A DNA stretch of 64,000 nt from Glycomyces albidus (GTDB taxonomy: Bacteria > Actinomycetota > Actinomycetes > Mycobacteriales > Micromonosporaceae). The notes beneath the pieces are model-generated. The model made no database searches. It worked only from the letters and a program-made list of their open reading frames with translations, and was not told where the DNA came from. The DNA lies in NCBI RefSeq assembly GCF_009451885.1, contig NZ_WIAO01000025.1:1-64000 (forward strand), read 5' to 3'. Shown piece by piece: positions 54,578 through 63,406 of the stretch. The position numbers and the translations under genes were made by a program. The stretch's first letter is position 1, and every line of letters starts with the position of its first letter.

Positions 54578-55288
54578 TCAGGTCGTGCGGCGGTAGCCGA
54601 GGTGGTGCATGGCTTCTGCGTTGTCGGGTTGGCGCCAGAAGAGGTCGTGGAGGTCGGGCGGGAGCTCGGTGCGGTGGGTGCCGGTGGTTCCGGTGCGGAA
54701 GAAGTCGGGGTCGTGGGCCTGGAGGTCGTTGAAGGAGGGGAGCGGCGCAGGCTGCGGGGTGAGTTCGGGCGCGACTGCGGTGACGGCCGCTTGGACGGTG
54801 GACTCAGGGACGGCGATGAGGTCTTCGAAGCGGACCCAGACCGGGGCGGGCGCGGTGGACTCCTGCCAGGAGCGGACGTTCTGGCCCCAGCCGCCGGTGC
54901 CGCCGGTGCGGCGGGTGATGATCGTGCGGGCTTCGGCCGCGAAGCGGTCGGCGTAGTCGGGCTGGTCCGCGAGGTGTCGGGTGCCCAGGCGGGCCCAGGA
55001 GACCACGCTGTCGCGGCCGTCGCGGACCAGGCAGATCGCCCGGTCCTGCTCCGAGACGACCGGGTCGTCACGGCGGCGGTGCGTCTTGACGTAGAAGACT
55101 TCGGATGAGTCGCGCATCTGCTCGAACGCGGCCGGCCGGGCGCGGGCGTCCATGAGCTCGGGGCCGATCTGTTCGGCGACCCCGTCGACGTCGTACACCG
55201 TGTAGGTCGGGACCCGGTAGAGCCGGTGCAGCACCACGCGGAAGAAGGTGTTGCCGGAGCGGGGATACGAAGCGAGCCAGACGATCAC
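54578..55288 (-). CDS. PAPS-dependent sulfotransferase
   Basis: A 236-residue sulfotransferase. The 5'-phosphosulphate loop is at the N-terminus (WLASYPRSGNTFFR), the KTHRR segment near residue 73, and the 3'-phosphate loop RAICLVRDGRDSVVSWARLG near residue 90, all in the right order. It transfers sulphate from PAPS to an unknown acceptor (carbohydrate or phenol). GTG 55288 has TACGCT 6 nt upstream (leaderless). The frame stays open far upstream, but that part is antisense to the kinase gene and not coding. Divergent from the APH-type gene. Confidence 0.88.
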   Translation of the reverse strand: MIVWLASYPRSGNTFFRVVLHRLYRVPTYTVYDVDGVAEQIGPELMDARARPAAFEQMRDSSEVFYVKTHRRRDDPVVSEQDRAICLVRDGRDSVVSWARLGTRHLADQPDYADRFAAEARTIITRRTGGTGGWGQNVRSWQESTAPAPVWVRFEDLIAVPESTVQAAVTAVAPELTPQPAPLPSFNDLQAHDPDFFRTGTTGTHRTELPPDLHDLFWRQPDNAEAMHHLGYRRTT

Positions 55289-55300
55289 CGCGGCAGCGTA
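55289..55300 (-). promoter_or_regulatory. Leaderless promoter box of the sulfotransferase gene
   Basis: On the minus strand TACGCT is followed by 6 nt and the GTG at 55288. Confidence 0.4.
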
Positions 55301-55363
55301 GCGCCCGCTCCGGACGGTGTGCGGGCACGCTGATCGGGTTGACGCGGTCCCGATGATGAGGGG

Positions 55364-56020
55364 ATGCGACACGGCTACACCAATCAGACGGACGGCGACG
55401 GCGAGACGGTGGTCAAGCGATACCTCGGCCCTGATGCCGAGGTGCGTCGTGAACGCGAGCGGCGATGGCTGACCGAGCTGCAAGGCGTGGTCCCGGTGCC
55501 GCCGGTGCTTTCGACTGAGGGCGACGGGTTGACACTCGGTTTCGTCCAGGGCGTGCAGGGGCAGGAGCTCATCGAGGCCGGTTTTGCAGACCAGGTGCTT
55601 CAGGCGTGCGGCACGGTGCTGCGGCGGCTGCATTCGGTGGCGCCTCCGCCGGGTTCGCCTCCCGGAGTGCCGGTCCACGGCGACTTCGGCCCGAACAACC
55701 TGCTGATCGACCCGGAGTCGTCCGCGGTGACCGCCATTGTGGACTGGGAGTTCGCGGGGATCGGCGAACCCGTCAAGGACCTGGCGTGGTGCGAGTGGAT
55801 CGTGCGGATGCACCACCCCGATCACGTTGATGCGGTTCCGCGGTTCCACGCGGCGTACGGCCTGCCGGTGCCGGCATGGCCGCTGCGCCGCGCCGCGATG
55901 CTCGAACGGTGTGCCGAGCTTCGGGAGTTCTGCCGGCGCTGGGAGTCCGAAGGCGGTGTCCGCCAATGGGAGTCGCGGGCCGCGATCACCGCGGCTTGGA
56001 GTGCCGGGCCCGCGAGGTAG
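55364..56020 (+). CDS. Aminoglycoside phosphotransferase-like kinase (APH family)
   Basis: A 218-residue small APH-fold protein with the catalytic loop VPVHGDFGPNNLLID (Asp about 107) and the DFG-equivalent IVDWEFAGIGEPVKDLAW (Asp about 126). The N-lobe is reduced, with the ATP lysine in TVVKRYLG (about 18). Members phosphorylate antibiotics, sugars or choline-like compounds; the substrate is unknown. ATG 55364 follows GAGGGG. It is divergent from the sulfotransferase gene. Confidence 0.85.
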   Translation: MRHGYTNQTDGDGETVVKRYLGPDAEVRRERERRWLTELQGVVPVPPVLSTEGDGLTLGFVQGVQGQELIEAGFADQVLQACGTVLRRLHSVAPPPGSPPGVPVHGDFGPNNLLIDPESSAVTAIVDWEFAGIGEPVKDLAWCEWIVRMHHPDHVDAVPRFHAAYGLPVPAWPLRRAAMLERCAELREFCRRWESEGGVRQWESRAAITAAWSAGPAR

Positions 56021-56120
56021 GGCGGTGGCCTGCTCGCGCGCCGCCGAGGGCATCGCCTGGAACGGGACGGCGGCCCTTTGGGCGGTGGTCTCCCGTGCGC
56101 CGCCGAGGGGCACCGCCTTG
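56020..56120. repeat. Two 41-nt imperfect direct repeats after the APH gene
   Basis: GGGCGGTGG(C/T)CT...CGCCGCCGAGGG...(A/C)(T/C)CGCCT occurs at 56020-56060 and 56080-56120 (60-nt period). In the second copy the ends GGCGGTG/CACCGCC can pair. Possibly a duplicated terminator shared by converging genes. Confidence 0.5.
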
Positions 56121-56188
56121 AGATCACTCATGAGGCGTACGGCGGTCCACCCGCGTACCGCGGAGGTGCGCCGCCCGGTGCCCGTGTG

Positions 56189-56764
56189 CTACTCCGCAGG
56201 CACCAGTCGGTCTACAAGAGACGTGATGAGGGCGTCGGTTCGGGCTTCGTCGAAGAGGTCGGGGAGCGTGAGGCGTTCGACGATGAGCCAGCTCAGGGCC
56301 AGGTAGAGGTGGACGACCGCCTCCGCGTCCCCGGGCATGCCAGAGGCGAGGTGGAAGTCGATGTTGTCCTGGATGTTGGCGCGGATCTGCTCGGTGAGCA
56401 CGGCGCGGAGCTCGGGGCGGCGGGTGGACTCGAGGCGGAGTTCGAGCATCGCGAGGTGCCCGGAGGGGAACGCGGTGATGCGTCCCACCATCTCGTGCAT
56501 GAGGCGGTCGACGGACGCGCGGGTCTGGGGGAGCGACAGCGCCTCGCCGATCACGTCGGGGCCGGGGTCGAGCCGCTCGAAGACGCGGCGGCCGGCCTGC
56601 GTGAGCAGGGCGTCCCGGTTCGGGAAGTAGTTGGAGGCCGTGCCGGTCGGGACGCCGGCGCGCTGGTCGACGGCGCGGAACGTGAGTCCGCGAGCGCCCT
56701 GGTCGGCGAGCACTTCGATGGCGGCGTCGACCAGTGCGGTGCGGCGTTCGGGGTTCTGGCGCAT
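56189..56764 (-). CDS. TetR family regulator
   Basis: A 191-residue TetR-type repressor with an N-terminal HTH (RTALVDAAIEVLADQGARGLTFRAVDQRAGVPTGTASNYFPNRDALL) and a helical ligand-binding part. ATG 56764 has GAGGA just upstream. It is divergent from a RibD-like reductase gene, and repeated AGTGGT/ACCACT half-sites occupy the space between, so it probably represses that gene and itself. Ligand unknown. Confidence 0.92.
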   Translation of the reverse strand: MRQNPERRTALVDAAIEVLADQGARGLTFRAVDQRAGVPTGTASNYFPNRDALLTQAGRRVFERLDPGPDVIGEALSLPQTRASVDRLMHEMVGRITAFPSGHLAMLELRLESTRRPELRAVLTEQIRANIQDNIDFHLASGMPGDAEAVVHLYLALSWLIVERLTLPDLFDEARTDALITSLVDRLVPAE

Positions 56765-56781
56765 GGTTCCTCGATCCTCGG

Positions 56782-56820
56782 TTGACACCACTGCGAGTGT
56801 AGTGGTAAGTTCAAACCACT
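56782..56820. promoter_or_regulatory. TetR operator candidate and promoter between divergent genes
   Basis: Half-sites ACCACT (56787), AGTGGT (56801) and ACCACT (56815) form two overlapping inverted repeats with 8-nt spacers. TTGACA at 56782-56787 is a plus-strand -35 candidate overlapping the first half-site. Confidence 0.6.
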
Positions 56821-56849
56821 TCATTCATAGTACTTCAAACGGAGTGAAT

Positions 56850-57422
56850 ATGCGCGAGCTGACCTACTACATCGGCGCCACCCTCGACGGCTACATCGCC
56901 GGCCCCGACGGGGAATACGACCAGCTCCCCATCGAGCCCGACCTCACCGCCCACATCCTCGAGATCCGGCCCGAGACCGTGCCGACCGCGATGCGGGAGC
57001 CGCTGGGACTCGGCGACGAGCCGAACCGCCTCTACGACACCGTCCTCATGGGCCGCGGCACTTACCTGCCCGGACTCGAGACGGGCAACCCGAGCCCGTA
57101 CTCGCACCTGAAGCAGTACGTGTTCTCCTCCACCCTCGACCCGGCGCTCGCCCCCGACGTCACCTTCGTCGCGAGCGACGCGATCAAGACCGTCCGCGAA
57201 CTGAAACAGCAAGAAGGCCAAGGCATTTGGCTCTGCGGCGGCGGCAAGCTCGCCGCGGCCCTGGTGGGCGAGATCGACGAGATCGTCCTCAAGCGGTACC
57301 CGCTGGTCCTGGGCGGCGGGCTCCCGCTGTTCGACGGGCCCTACGCGCCGCTCCGCTTCGACCTGGTCGAGAACCGCAGCTTCGACTCCGGCATGACCCT
57401 CCAGACCTACCGGAAGCGTTGA
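56850..57422 (+). CDS. Dihydrofolate reductase/RibD C-terminal family protein
   Basis: A 190-residue protein with the RibD_C fold: LTYYIGATLDGYIAGPDGEYD at the start, VLMGRGTYLPGLETG, and GIWLCGGGKLAAALVGEIDEIVLKRYPLVLGGGLPLF (NADP-binding glycine motif). Small stand-alone members of this family are annotated dihydrofolate-reductase-like but their substrates are unknown. GGAG lies 5 nt before the ATG. It is divergent from and probably controlled by the TetR gene. Confidence 0.9.
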   Translation: MRELTYYIGATLDGYIAGPDGEYDQLPIEPDLTAHILEIRPETVPTAMREPLGLGDEPNRLYDTVLMGRGTYLPGLETGNPSPYSHLKQYVFSSTLDPALAPDVTFVASDAIKTVRELKQQEGQGIWLCGGGKLAAALVGEIDEIVLKRYPLVLGGGLPLFDGPYAPLRFDLVENRSFDSGMTLQTYRKR

Positions 57423-57581
57423 CCGGCGTGAGCGGGAAGGGGAACAGGACCGTCCGATGAGGATATGCGGCCGGCGGCGGTCCTCGGAGCCGGCGCTCCA
57501 GGGGCCCCGCCGCGGCGATCCGGCCGGCCCTCGCCCGGCCCGCCCCTCCGCCGGCCGCCGGGCCATGTCGCACTCCGCTCC

Positions 57582-57594
57582 TATGCTCTTGGGC
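57582..57594 (+). promoter_or_regulatory. Leaderless promoter box of the DUF4132 gene
   Basis: TATGCT is followed by 7 nt and the GTG at 57595. It supports this start over ATG codons further upstream in the same frame. Confidence 0.45.
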
Positions 57595-60500
57595 GTGAAC
57601 CTCATCGACTCCTCATCGGTCCCCGGGGAAGACGCGATCGCGTACCCGGACTCGTGGACCCCGCACCTCCTCGACCGGCGCGGACGCGGCGAGCCCCGCA
57701 GTGTCACGATCGATCCCGATGCGCCGCAGCGGCTCGTGGACCTGTACGCCGAGAAGCAGAAGGCGTTCGAGGGCCCGCTCACGGCGGTCGCCGGCGACCC
57801 GCTCGGGGACCTCCTGCGCGCCGGAATCGCGCAGGAGGCCGACCCGCTCGCGGCCGCGTTCGCAGCGGCCGCGATGGTGCGGCATCACTACCAGCAGCGC
57901 GCGTCGATCCACGACACCGCGCTCCACGCCTGGATCGCCCGGCACGGCCTCGGCTTCGCCGCCGCAGCCATGCTCGAGCTGTACGCGAACGGCCTGACCT
58001 GGTTCCGGTCCTCGCAGCACCCCGCGAACTCCGTCGTGAGGTACGAGCCCGCCCCGATCCACGACGTGGTCCGGTACGCGGTCGCCTCCCGCCAGGCCCT
58101 CGCCGACCTCCGCTCGCTCCTCGCCGCCATGCCCGATGCCGAGTACGAGGCGGCGAGGGACGCGCTCGGGGCGCGCCGCACCTCGGACGCGCACCGGTTC
58201 GTGAGCGCCGCCCTCATGCCCGACCAGGAGGACTGGGTCCGCGACGCCTGCGTCGCCTACGCCGGGCGGCGGTACACCCCCTACGGCGCGAACCTCGTCT
58301 GGACGTTCCTGTCCGACCCTGAGCACCTGGAACTCGCCGGCGTCCGGTTCCTCGACGATCCCCAGTACGACCCGGCCGCGGTCGCCCGAGCCGTCGACGC
58401 CCTCGGCGTCGACGCGCTCGCGCTCCTCACCGACTCCCTGGAGCAGACCTCGACCGCCGACTTCCGGGGCCACCTGTACGACGCGATCGGCCGCCTGCCT
58501 TCGGAAGCGGGCATCGCGTACCTCCTCGAGCGGACCATCCGGCCACAGGCGCTGACAGCGCTGCGCGAGGCCGCCGCGCGGTTCCCGGTGCGGACCCTCC
58601 GCGCCGTCGCCTCGATCGCCCCCGGCGCTTCACTGCACGCCCGGGCCCGGATCTCAGGTCTCGTCCGCGAATTCGGCCTCGACTCACATCTGTCCGATCT
58701 GGACGACAAGCGGCGGGCGCAAGTCGAGGAGCTCCTGTCCGCCACCGCGAGGCGCCAGGTCGCCGACGCGCTTCCCGACGTCTTCGCGACGCCGCCGTGG
58801 ACGCCGTTCAGGACGTCCGCGAAGACCGCCGTCGACGGGCTCACGGCCCCGGCCATCGACGAACTCCGCTGGGCCGAGGGCGAACGCGAGGAGTGGGGCA
58901 CCCTGTCGAAGGACAGCTACCTCCACTACTACCTGCGGCGCGACCCCTCGATGTGGGACAAGGCGATGCCGAATGGCCCGGACCCCGAGCACTACTGGTT
59001 CATGGAGCTCCTGGCGTGGGCCGACGACGAGCGCGCCCAGGCCGCGCTGCCGCTGTGGGCGGGGGCGGTGACGACCTGGACCTCCCTCGGGACCCTTCGC
59101 GGCATTCTCGCCCGGTACGGTCCGGAGGTCGCGCCGAAGGTCCTCGAGATCGCCAGGAAGCGGCCGTCGTTCCGGGCCGTCATGCTGCCCTTCGTGAACC
59201 AGGACGCGGCTCGCATCGCCGCCGACCTGGTGTCGCGGCCCCGCGGGGACCGGGCGCTCGGGCGGGCCTGGCTCGACCGGCACGCCGCGGCGGCCGCGGC
59301 GCTGCTCGTCCCCGACGCGCTCGGCAAGGTCGCCAAGCAGCGCCAGAGCGCCGCCGACGCCCTGAAGTACCTGGCCGCGTCGAATCGCGCCGTGCTCGAC
59401 GAGCAGGCCGCCGCGTACGGCCCGGCGGCGGCCGAAGCGGTCGCCGCGATCGTCGACGCCGACCCGCTCGACCCCCAGCGCCGCGTCCCCAAGCCGCCGG
59501 CCTGGGCCGACCCGGCGATGCTCCCGGCGGTGCTGCTGCGCGGACGCGAGGCTGCCCTGCCCGACGCCGCCGTCCGCACCCTCATGTCCGCGCTCGCGCT
59601 GGACGACCCCGAACGCCTGTATCCGGGGGCGGACCTCCTTGCGGCCGAGTGCGACCCGGCGTCGCTGACCTCGTTCTCGTGGGGCCTGTTCGAGCTGTGG
59701 CTCTCGGCAGGGTCGCCGTCGAAGGACGGCTGGGCGATGGACCAGCTCCGGCGGTTCGCCGACGACCAGACGGTGCGCCGCCTGACCGCGCTCATCCGCG
59801 AATGGCCGGGCCAGAGCCAGAGCCGCAAGGCCGTCCGCGGCCTGGAGGTCCTGGGCCACATCGGCACCGAGACCGCGCTGCGGGCGGTGCAGGCGATCGC
59901 CGGGAACGCGAAGTTCAAGGCGCTCAAGAAGACCGCGGCCGCACAGATCGAGGTCATCGCCGAGCGCCTGGAATTGAGCACCGACCAGCTCGCCGACCGG
60001 CTCGTGCCGGATTTCGGGCTCTCGTCGGACGAGCCGCTGGTCCTCGACTACGGGCCGCGGCGGTTCACGGTCAAGTTCGACGAGAACCTGAAGCCGTTCG
60101 TGGTCGACGGCTTGGGCAAGCGCCGCGCGGGCGCCCCGAAGCCCGCGGCGGCCGACGACGCCGAGCTGGCCCAGCCGGCGTACGAGCGGTTCACGTCGCT
60201 GCGCAAGGAGCTCAAGGCCGCCGCGGTGGACCAGGTCAAGCGGCTCGAGACCGCGATGGTCGACGCCCGCACGTGGACCGTTCCGGAGTTCCGCCGGTAC
60301 CTGGTGGAGCACCCGGTCTCGTGGCAGCTCACCGGCCGCCTCGTCTGGCAGTGCTCCACTGGGGACGGCTGGCGCTCGTTCCGGCTCGCCGAGGACCGCA
60401 CGCCGGCGGACTCGGAGGACGAGCCGTTCGAGATCCCCGAGGACGCCGAGGTGCGCATCGCCCACCCGGTCGGGCTGGGGGACGAGGTCGCGGCGTGGGG

Positions 60501-60894
60501 CGAGATCTTCGCGGATTACGAGATCCTGCAGCCGTTCGAGCAGCTCACTCGGCGCGTCTTCGCGCTCACCGACGAGGACCGCGCGACGGGGCGGGTCGTG
60601 CGGTTCGAAGGCGGCAAGACCGGCGCGGGCCCGATGGTCGGGCTGCTCAAGCGCGGCTGGAAGTACGGCAGCGCCCGGCCCGGCCCGCACGGCTACGGGA
60701 TCTTCCGCGAATTTCCCGAGGGCGGCTACCTGCTGCTCGAGTCGGACCCGGGTGTCCACCCCGGCTACGGCTACGACGAGGGCGAACAGACGCTCACCCG
60801 GGTTGAGATCGGCCTGCCCGAGACGGGCGAGATCGACCCGGTCCGCCTCTCGGAAGCGCTATTGACCGTGTCGCGACTCACCCGCAGCGCGTAA
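57595..60894 (+). CDS. DUF4132 giant protein (MolR/YehI-like)
   Basis: A 1099-residue soluble protein. Most of it is helical HEAT-like repeats (for example DALALLTDSLEQT, ALRAVQAIAGNAKFKALKK). The C-terminal third matches the DUF4132 pattern: LVLDYGPRRFTVKFDENLKPFVVDG, then VKRLETAMVDARTWTVPEFRRYLVEHP and the end with LTRVEIGLPETGEIDPVRLSEALLTVSRL. DUF4132 proteins are related to E. coli MolR/YehI and often carry WGR domains; none is obvious here. Function unknown. No operon partner. Confidence 0.8.
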   Translation: MNLIDSSSVPGEDAIAYPDSWTPHLLDRRGRGEPRSVTIDPDAPQRLVDLYAEKQKAFEGPLTAVAGDPLGDLLRAGIAQEADPLAAAFAAAAMVRHHYQQRASIHDTALHAWIARHGLGFAAAAMLELYANGLTWFRSSQHPANSVVRYEPAPIHDVVRYAVASRQALADLRSLLAAMPDAEYEAARDALGARRTSDAHRFVSAALMPDQEDWVRDACVAYAGRRYTPYGANLVWTFLSDPEHLELAGVRFLDDPQYDPAAVARAVDALGVDALALLTDSLEQTSTADFRGHLYDAIGRLPSEAGIAYLLERTIRPQALTALREAAARFPVRTLRAVASIAPGASLHARARISGLVREFGLDSHLSDLDDKRRAQVEELLSATARRQVADALPDVFATPPWTPFRTSAKTAVDGLTAPAIDELRWAEGEREEWGTLSKDSYLHYYLRRDPSMWDKAMPNGPDPEHYWFMELLAWADDERAQAALPLWAGAVTTWTSLGTLRGILARYGPEVAPKVLEIARKRPSFRAVMLPFVNQDAARIAADLVSRPRGDRALGRAWLDRHAAAAAALLVPDALGKVAKQRQSAADALKYLAASNRAVLDEQAAAYGPAAAEAVAAIVDADPLDPQRRVPKPPAWADPAMLPAVLLRGREAALPDAAVRTLMSALALDDPERLYPGADLLAAECDPASLTSFSWGLFELWLSAGSPSKDGWAMDQLRRFADDQTVRRLTALIREWPGQSQSRKAVRGLEVLGHIGTETALRAVQAIAGNAKFKALKKTAAAQIEVIAERLELSTDQLADRLVPDFGLSSDEPLVLDYGPRRFTVKFDENLKPFVVDGLGKRRAGAPKPAAADDAELAQPAYERFTSLRKELKAAAVDQVKRLETAMVDARTWTVPEFRRYLVEHPVSWQLTGRLVWQCSTGDGWRSFRLAEDRTPADSEDEPFEIPEDAEVRIAHPVGLGDEVAAWGEIFADYEILQPFEQLTRRVFALTDEDRATGRVVRFEGGKTGAGPMVGLLKRGWKYGSARPGPHGYGIFREFPEGGYLLLESDPGVHPGYGYDEGEQTLTRVEIGLPETGEIDPVRLSEALLTVSRLTRSA

Positions 60895-60900
60895 GGTGAT

Positions 60901-60928
60901 GCCCGGCGGGTTGTCGGACCCGCCGGGC
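60901..60928 (+). terminator. Terminator after the DUF4132 gene
   Basis: A 10-bp perfect stem GCCCGGCGGG with CCCGCCGGGC, loop TTGTCGGA, directly after the TAA; the right part belongs to a repeated block. Confidence 0.75.
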
Positions 60929-61074
60929 ACTCTTGAAAACCGGGGGCCCAGCCCCGAGGCCCCGTGAGGACTTGTGCGGTGCCCGGCGGTCGCTGAGCGC
61001 AGTCGGCCGCGGCCCGCGGAATGTCGGACCCGTCGGGCACCCTTGAAAACCGGGGGCCCGACCCCGAGGCCCCG
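60912..61074. repeat. Duplicated 53-nt block downstream of the DUF4132 gene
   Basis: TGTCGGACCCG(C/T)CGGGCAC...TTGAAAACCGGGGGCCC...CCCGAGGCCCCG occurs at 60912-60964 and 61022-61074, 110 nt apart, about 4 mismatches. A duplicated terminator region or a mobile non-coding repeat. Confidence 0.8.
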
Positions 61075-61090
61075 AAGCGTCTGCGGAGTG

Positions 61091-61125
61091 CCCGGCGAAC
61101 GGCCGGGCAGCGGCCGTTCGCCGGG
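61091..61125. terminator. Terminator of the aldo/keto reductase gene
   Basis: A 15-bp perfect stem CCCGGCGAACGGCCG with its complement, loop GGCAG, directly after the stop on the minus strand; usable in both directions. Confidence 0.85.
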
Positions 61126-61132
61126 GGTCGTG

Positions 61133-62074
61133 TCAGATGTGCGCGTCGGGCTTGAGGGCTTCGAGTTCGTCCCAGAGCGATTCGGGGATCTCCACCGCGA
61201 GCAGTTCGAGCGTCTCGGCGATGCGCTCGGGGCGGGAGATGCCGACCACTGTGGAGTCGACCAGCGGGGAGCGGGTCGAGAACTGGAGTGCCGCCGCGGC
61301 CAGCGGGACGCCCGCGGCCTCGCATGCCTTCGCCATGGCGAAGGCGCTCGCCGCGAACGCCTCGTCGCGTTCGCCGTAGCAGTACTTCGGCTGCTGCGCG
61401 GGGCCCTTCGCGAGCATCCCGCCGCCGTACGGCGCCGCGTTCAGGACCCCGAGGCCCTTCGCCCGCGCGCCCTCGAACAGGCCCTGGGCCTCGCGGTTGA
61501 GCAGCGTGAACCGGTTGTGGTTGAGGACCACGTCGAACTCGCCCGTGTCGAGGTACCGCTGCGAGACCTCGACCGATCCCGACGCGACCGCGAGGTGGTC
61601 GGCCACCCCGGAGTCGCGGATCTCGACCAGCGCCTCCAGTGCCCCGCCGGGGCCGAAGCCGTCCTGGTCGGGTGACATGAACTCGGGGTCGTGCAGTGCG
61701 AGGATCGGCAGGTGGTCGACGCCGAGGCGCTCCAGGCTCTCCTCGACCGAGCGGCGCACCCGCGCCCCGGAGTAGTCGCCCGTCTCCGGATCGGCGTCCA
61801 CTTTGGTCTGGAGCACGAACCCCTCGGGCAGGCCGCCGCGGCGTCGGATCGCTTCGCCGACGCGCCGTTCGGCCAGGCCGTCCTTGCCGTAGTTGTTGCC
61901 GGTGTCGAGGTAGTTCACCTCGCTGTCGAAGACCGCGAGGATCGTCTCGACCGCCCGCTCCTGGTCCACGTCGTACCCGTAGGTCTCGGTGAACCCGGCG
62001 ATCGTGCTCGTGCCGATGCACAGGGGGCCGACTTCGAGTCCGGTCTTGCCGAGGGTGTTGCGCTGCATGGTCAT
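61133..62074 (-). CDS. Aldo/keto reductase
   Basis: A 313-residue NADP-dependent aldo/keto reductase, TIM barrel. The catalytic tetrad is in place: Asp and Tyr in YLDTGNNYG, Lys in VLQTKVDAD and His in LALHDPEFM. Its form resembles the L-fucose/D-threo-aldose dehydrogenase group. The ATG overlaps the ROK gene stop by 4 nt (ATGA), so the two are coupled. Together with the ROK and Gfo/Idh genes it suggests a sugar-catabolic cluster. Confidence 0.93.
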   Translation of the reverse strand: MTMQRNTLGKTGLEVGPLCIGTSTIAGFTETYGYDVDQERAVETILAVFDSEVNYLDTGNNYGKDGLAERRVGEAIRRRGGLPEGFVLQTKVDADPETGDYSGARVRRSVEESLERLGVDHLPILALHDPEFMSPDQDGFGPGGALEALVEIRDSGVADHLAVASGSVEVSQRYLDTGEFDVVLNHNRFTLLNREAQGLFEGARAKGLGVLNAAPYGGGMLAKGPAQQPKYCYGERDEAFAASAFAMAKACEAAGVPLAAAALQFSTRSPLVDSTVVGISRPERIAETLELLAVEIPESLWDELEALKPDAHI

Positions 62075-63336
62075 CCGTTCGTCTTGTGGCTGGTCGGTTT
62101 CAATGCGCCGGTGCCCGCGTCGAGGCGGGCGGGGTCGAGGGCGTGCTCGATGACCATGACGCCGGCGCCGATCGCGCCGCTCGACTCGCCGGTGCGGGCG
62201 GCGGCGATGCGCAGGTGCCTGGTGGCCAGCGGCAGCGAGCGCTGGTAGATGACCTCGCGGACGCCCGCGATGAGGTGGTCGCCCGCGAGCGCGAGGGAGC
62301 CGCCGATGACGATGATCGACGGGTTGAAGAAGTTGACGGCCCCGGCGAGGACTTCGCCGATGTCGCGTCCGGCCTGGCGGACGCGGCGCAGGGCCGGGAC
62401 GGACCCGGAGCGGGCGAGTTCGACCACGTCGAGGGAGCCGCCTGCGGGGATGCCCTCGGCGGTGAGCTTGGCGGCGATCGCGGCGCCGGAGGCGACGGCT
62501 TCGAGGCAGCCGGTGTTGCCGCAGCGGCAGTGGGCGTCGTCGGCGCCGGCGACGCGGATGTGCCCCATGTCCCCGGCCGCGCCCTGGGCGCCGCGGTAGA
62601 CCTGGCCGCCGGCGATGATGCCGCAGCCGATGCCGGTGGCGGCCTTGATGAAGAGCAGGTGCTCGTATTCGGGCCAGGCGGTGAAGTGCTCGCCGAGGGC
62701 CATGATGTTGACGTCGTTGTCGACCAGGACCGGCACCGGGATGCGTTGGCGCACATAGGAGGGGACGTCGAAGCCGTCCCAGCCGGGCATGATCGGCGGG
62801 TTGACGGCGCGGCCGGTGGAGTGCTCGACGGGGCCGGGCAGGCCGATGCCGATGCCGAGGAGGTCGCGGACGGGGCGGCCGACCTCGTCGAGGAGCTTGC
62901 GGCCGTGCTCGACGACCAGGTCGAGGACGGCCTCGGGTCCGAGGGCGATCTCGAGGTCGGCGTTGACGGCGGTGAGGACGTTCCCGGCGAGGTCGGTGAC
63001 GGCGAGGCGGGCGTGGGTGGCGCCGAGGTCGGCGCCGAGGGCGATCTTCGCGGCGGGGTTGAACGCGAACGTGGCCGGGGGCCGGCCGCCGGTGGAGGCG
63101 GTCTCGCCGCTGGGGGCGATGAGGCCGGCGGCGAGGAGGGCGTCGACGCGGCCGGTGACGGTGGAGCGGGCGAGCCCGGTGAGCGCGGACAGTTCGGACC
63201 GGGTGCGCGGCACGCCGTCGCGCAGCAGCTGGAGGAGGGTGCCGGCCCCGGCGGCGGCCGCTGGGGCCGCGCGGCGCCGCTCGGTCGAACCATCTGTCAC
63301 AGCACTAGTGAACCACACGGGTTCCGACGTACTCAT
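62071..63336 (-). CDS. ROK family transcriptional regulator (NagC/XylR type)
   Basis: A 421-residue protein. The N-terminal winged HTH (LLQLLRDGVPRTRSELSALTGLARSTVTGRVDALLAAGL, about 35-75) makes it a regulator rather than a free kinase. A ROK sugar-kinase fold follows, with DLGATHARLAV for phosphate binding and the zinc motif CRCGNTGCLEAVAS. It probably senses a sugar and controls the adjacent reductase and dehydrogenase. ATG start; the divergent gene begins about 70 nt away. Confidence 0.92.
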   Translation of the reverse strand: MSTSEPVWFTSAVTDGSTERRRAAPAAAAGAGTLLQLLRDGVPRTRSELSALTGLARSTVTGRVDALLAAGLIAPSGETASTGGRPPATFAFNPAAKIALGADLGATHARLAVTDLAGNVLTAVNADLEIALGPEAVLDLVVEHGRKLLDEVGRPVRDLLGIGIGLPGPVEHSTGRAVNPPIMPGWDGFDVPSYVRQRIPVPVLVDNDVNIMALGEHFTAWPEYEHLLFIKAATGIGCGIIAGGQVYRGAQGAAGDMGHIRVAGADDAHCRCGNTGCLEAVASGAAIAAKLTAEGIPAGGSLDVVELARSGSVPALRRVRQAGRDIGEVLAGAVNFFNPSIIVIGGSLALAGDHLIAGVREVIYQRSLPLATRHLRIAAARTGESSGAIGAGVMVIEHALDPARLDAGTGALKPTSHKTNG

Positions 63337-63394
63337 GTCATAACTGTTTCATAACACGGACAACTTTTGCTTGTGCTTCGTCATAAGTCTGCCC

Positions 63395-63406
63395 TACGGT
63401 CGTCAT
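63395..63406 (+). promoter_or_regulatory. Leaderless promoter box of the Gfo/Idh gene
   Basis: TACGGT is followed by 6 nt and the ATG at 63407. TCATAA-type repeats (63338, 63350, 63381) in the same divergent space may be ROK sites. Confidence 0.4.

Noticed and set aside
55300-56131. N-terminal extension of the sulfotransferase (frame open to 56131)
   Set aside because: It lies antisense to the APH kinase gene, has no homology to sulfotransferases, and the PAPS loop must be near the N-terminus, which fits GTG 55288.
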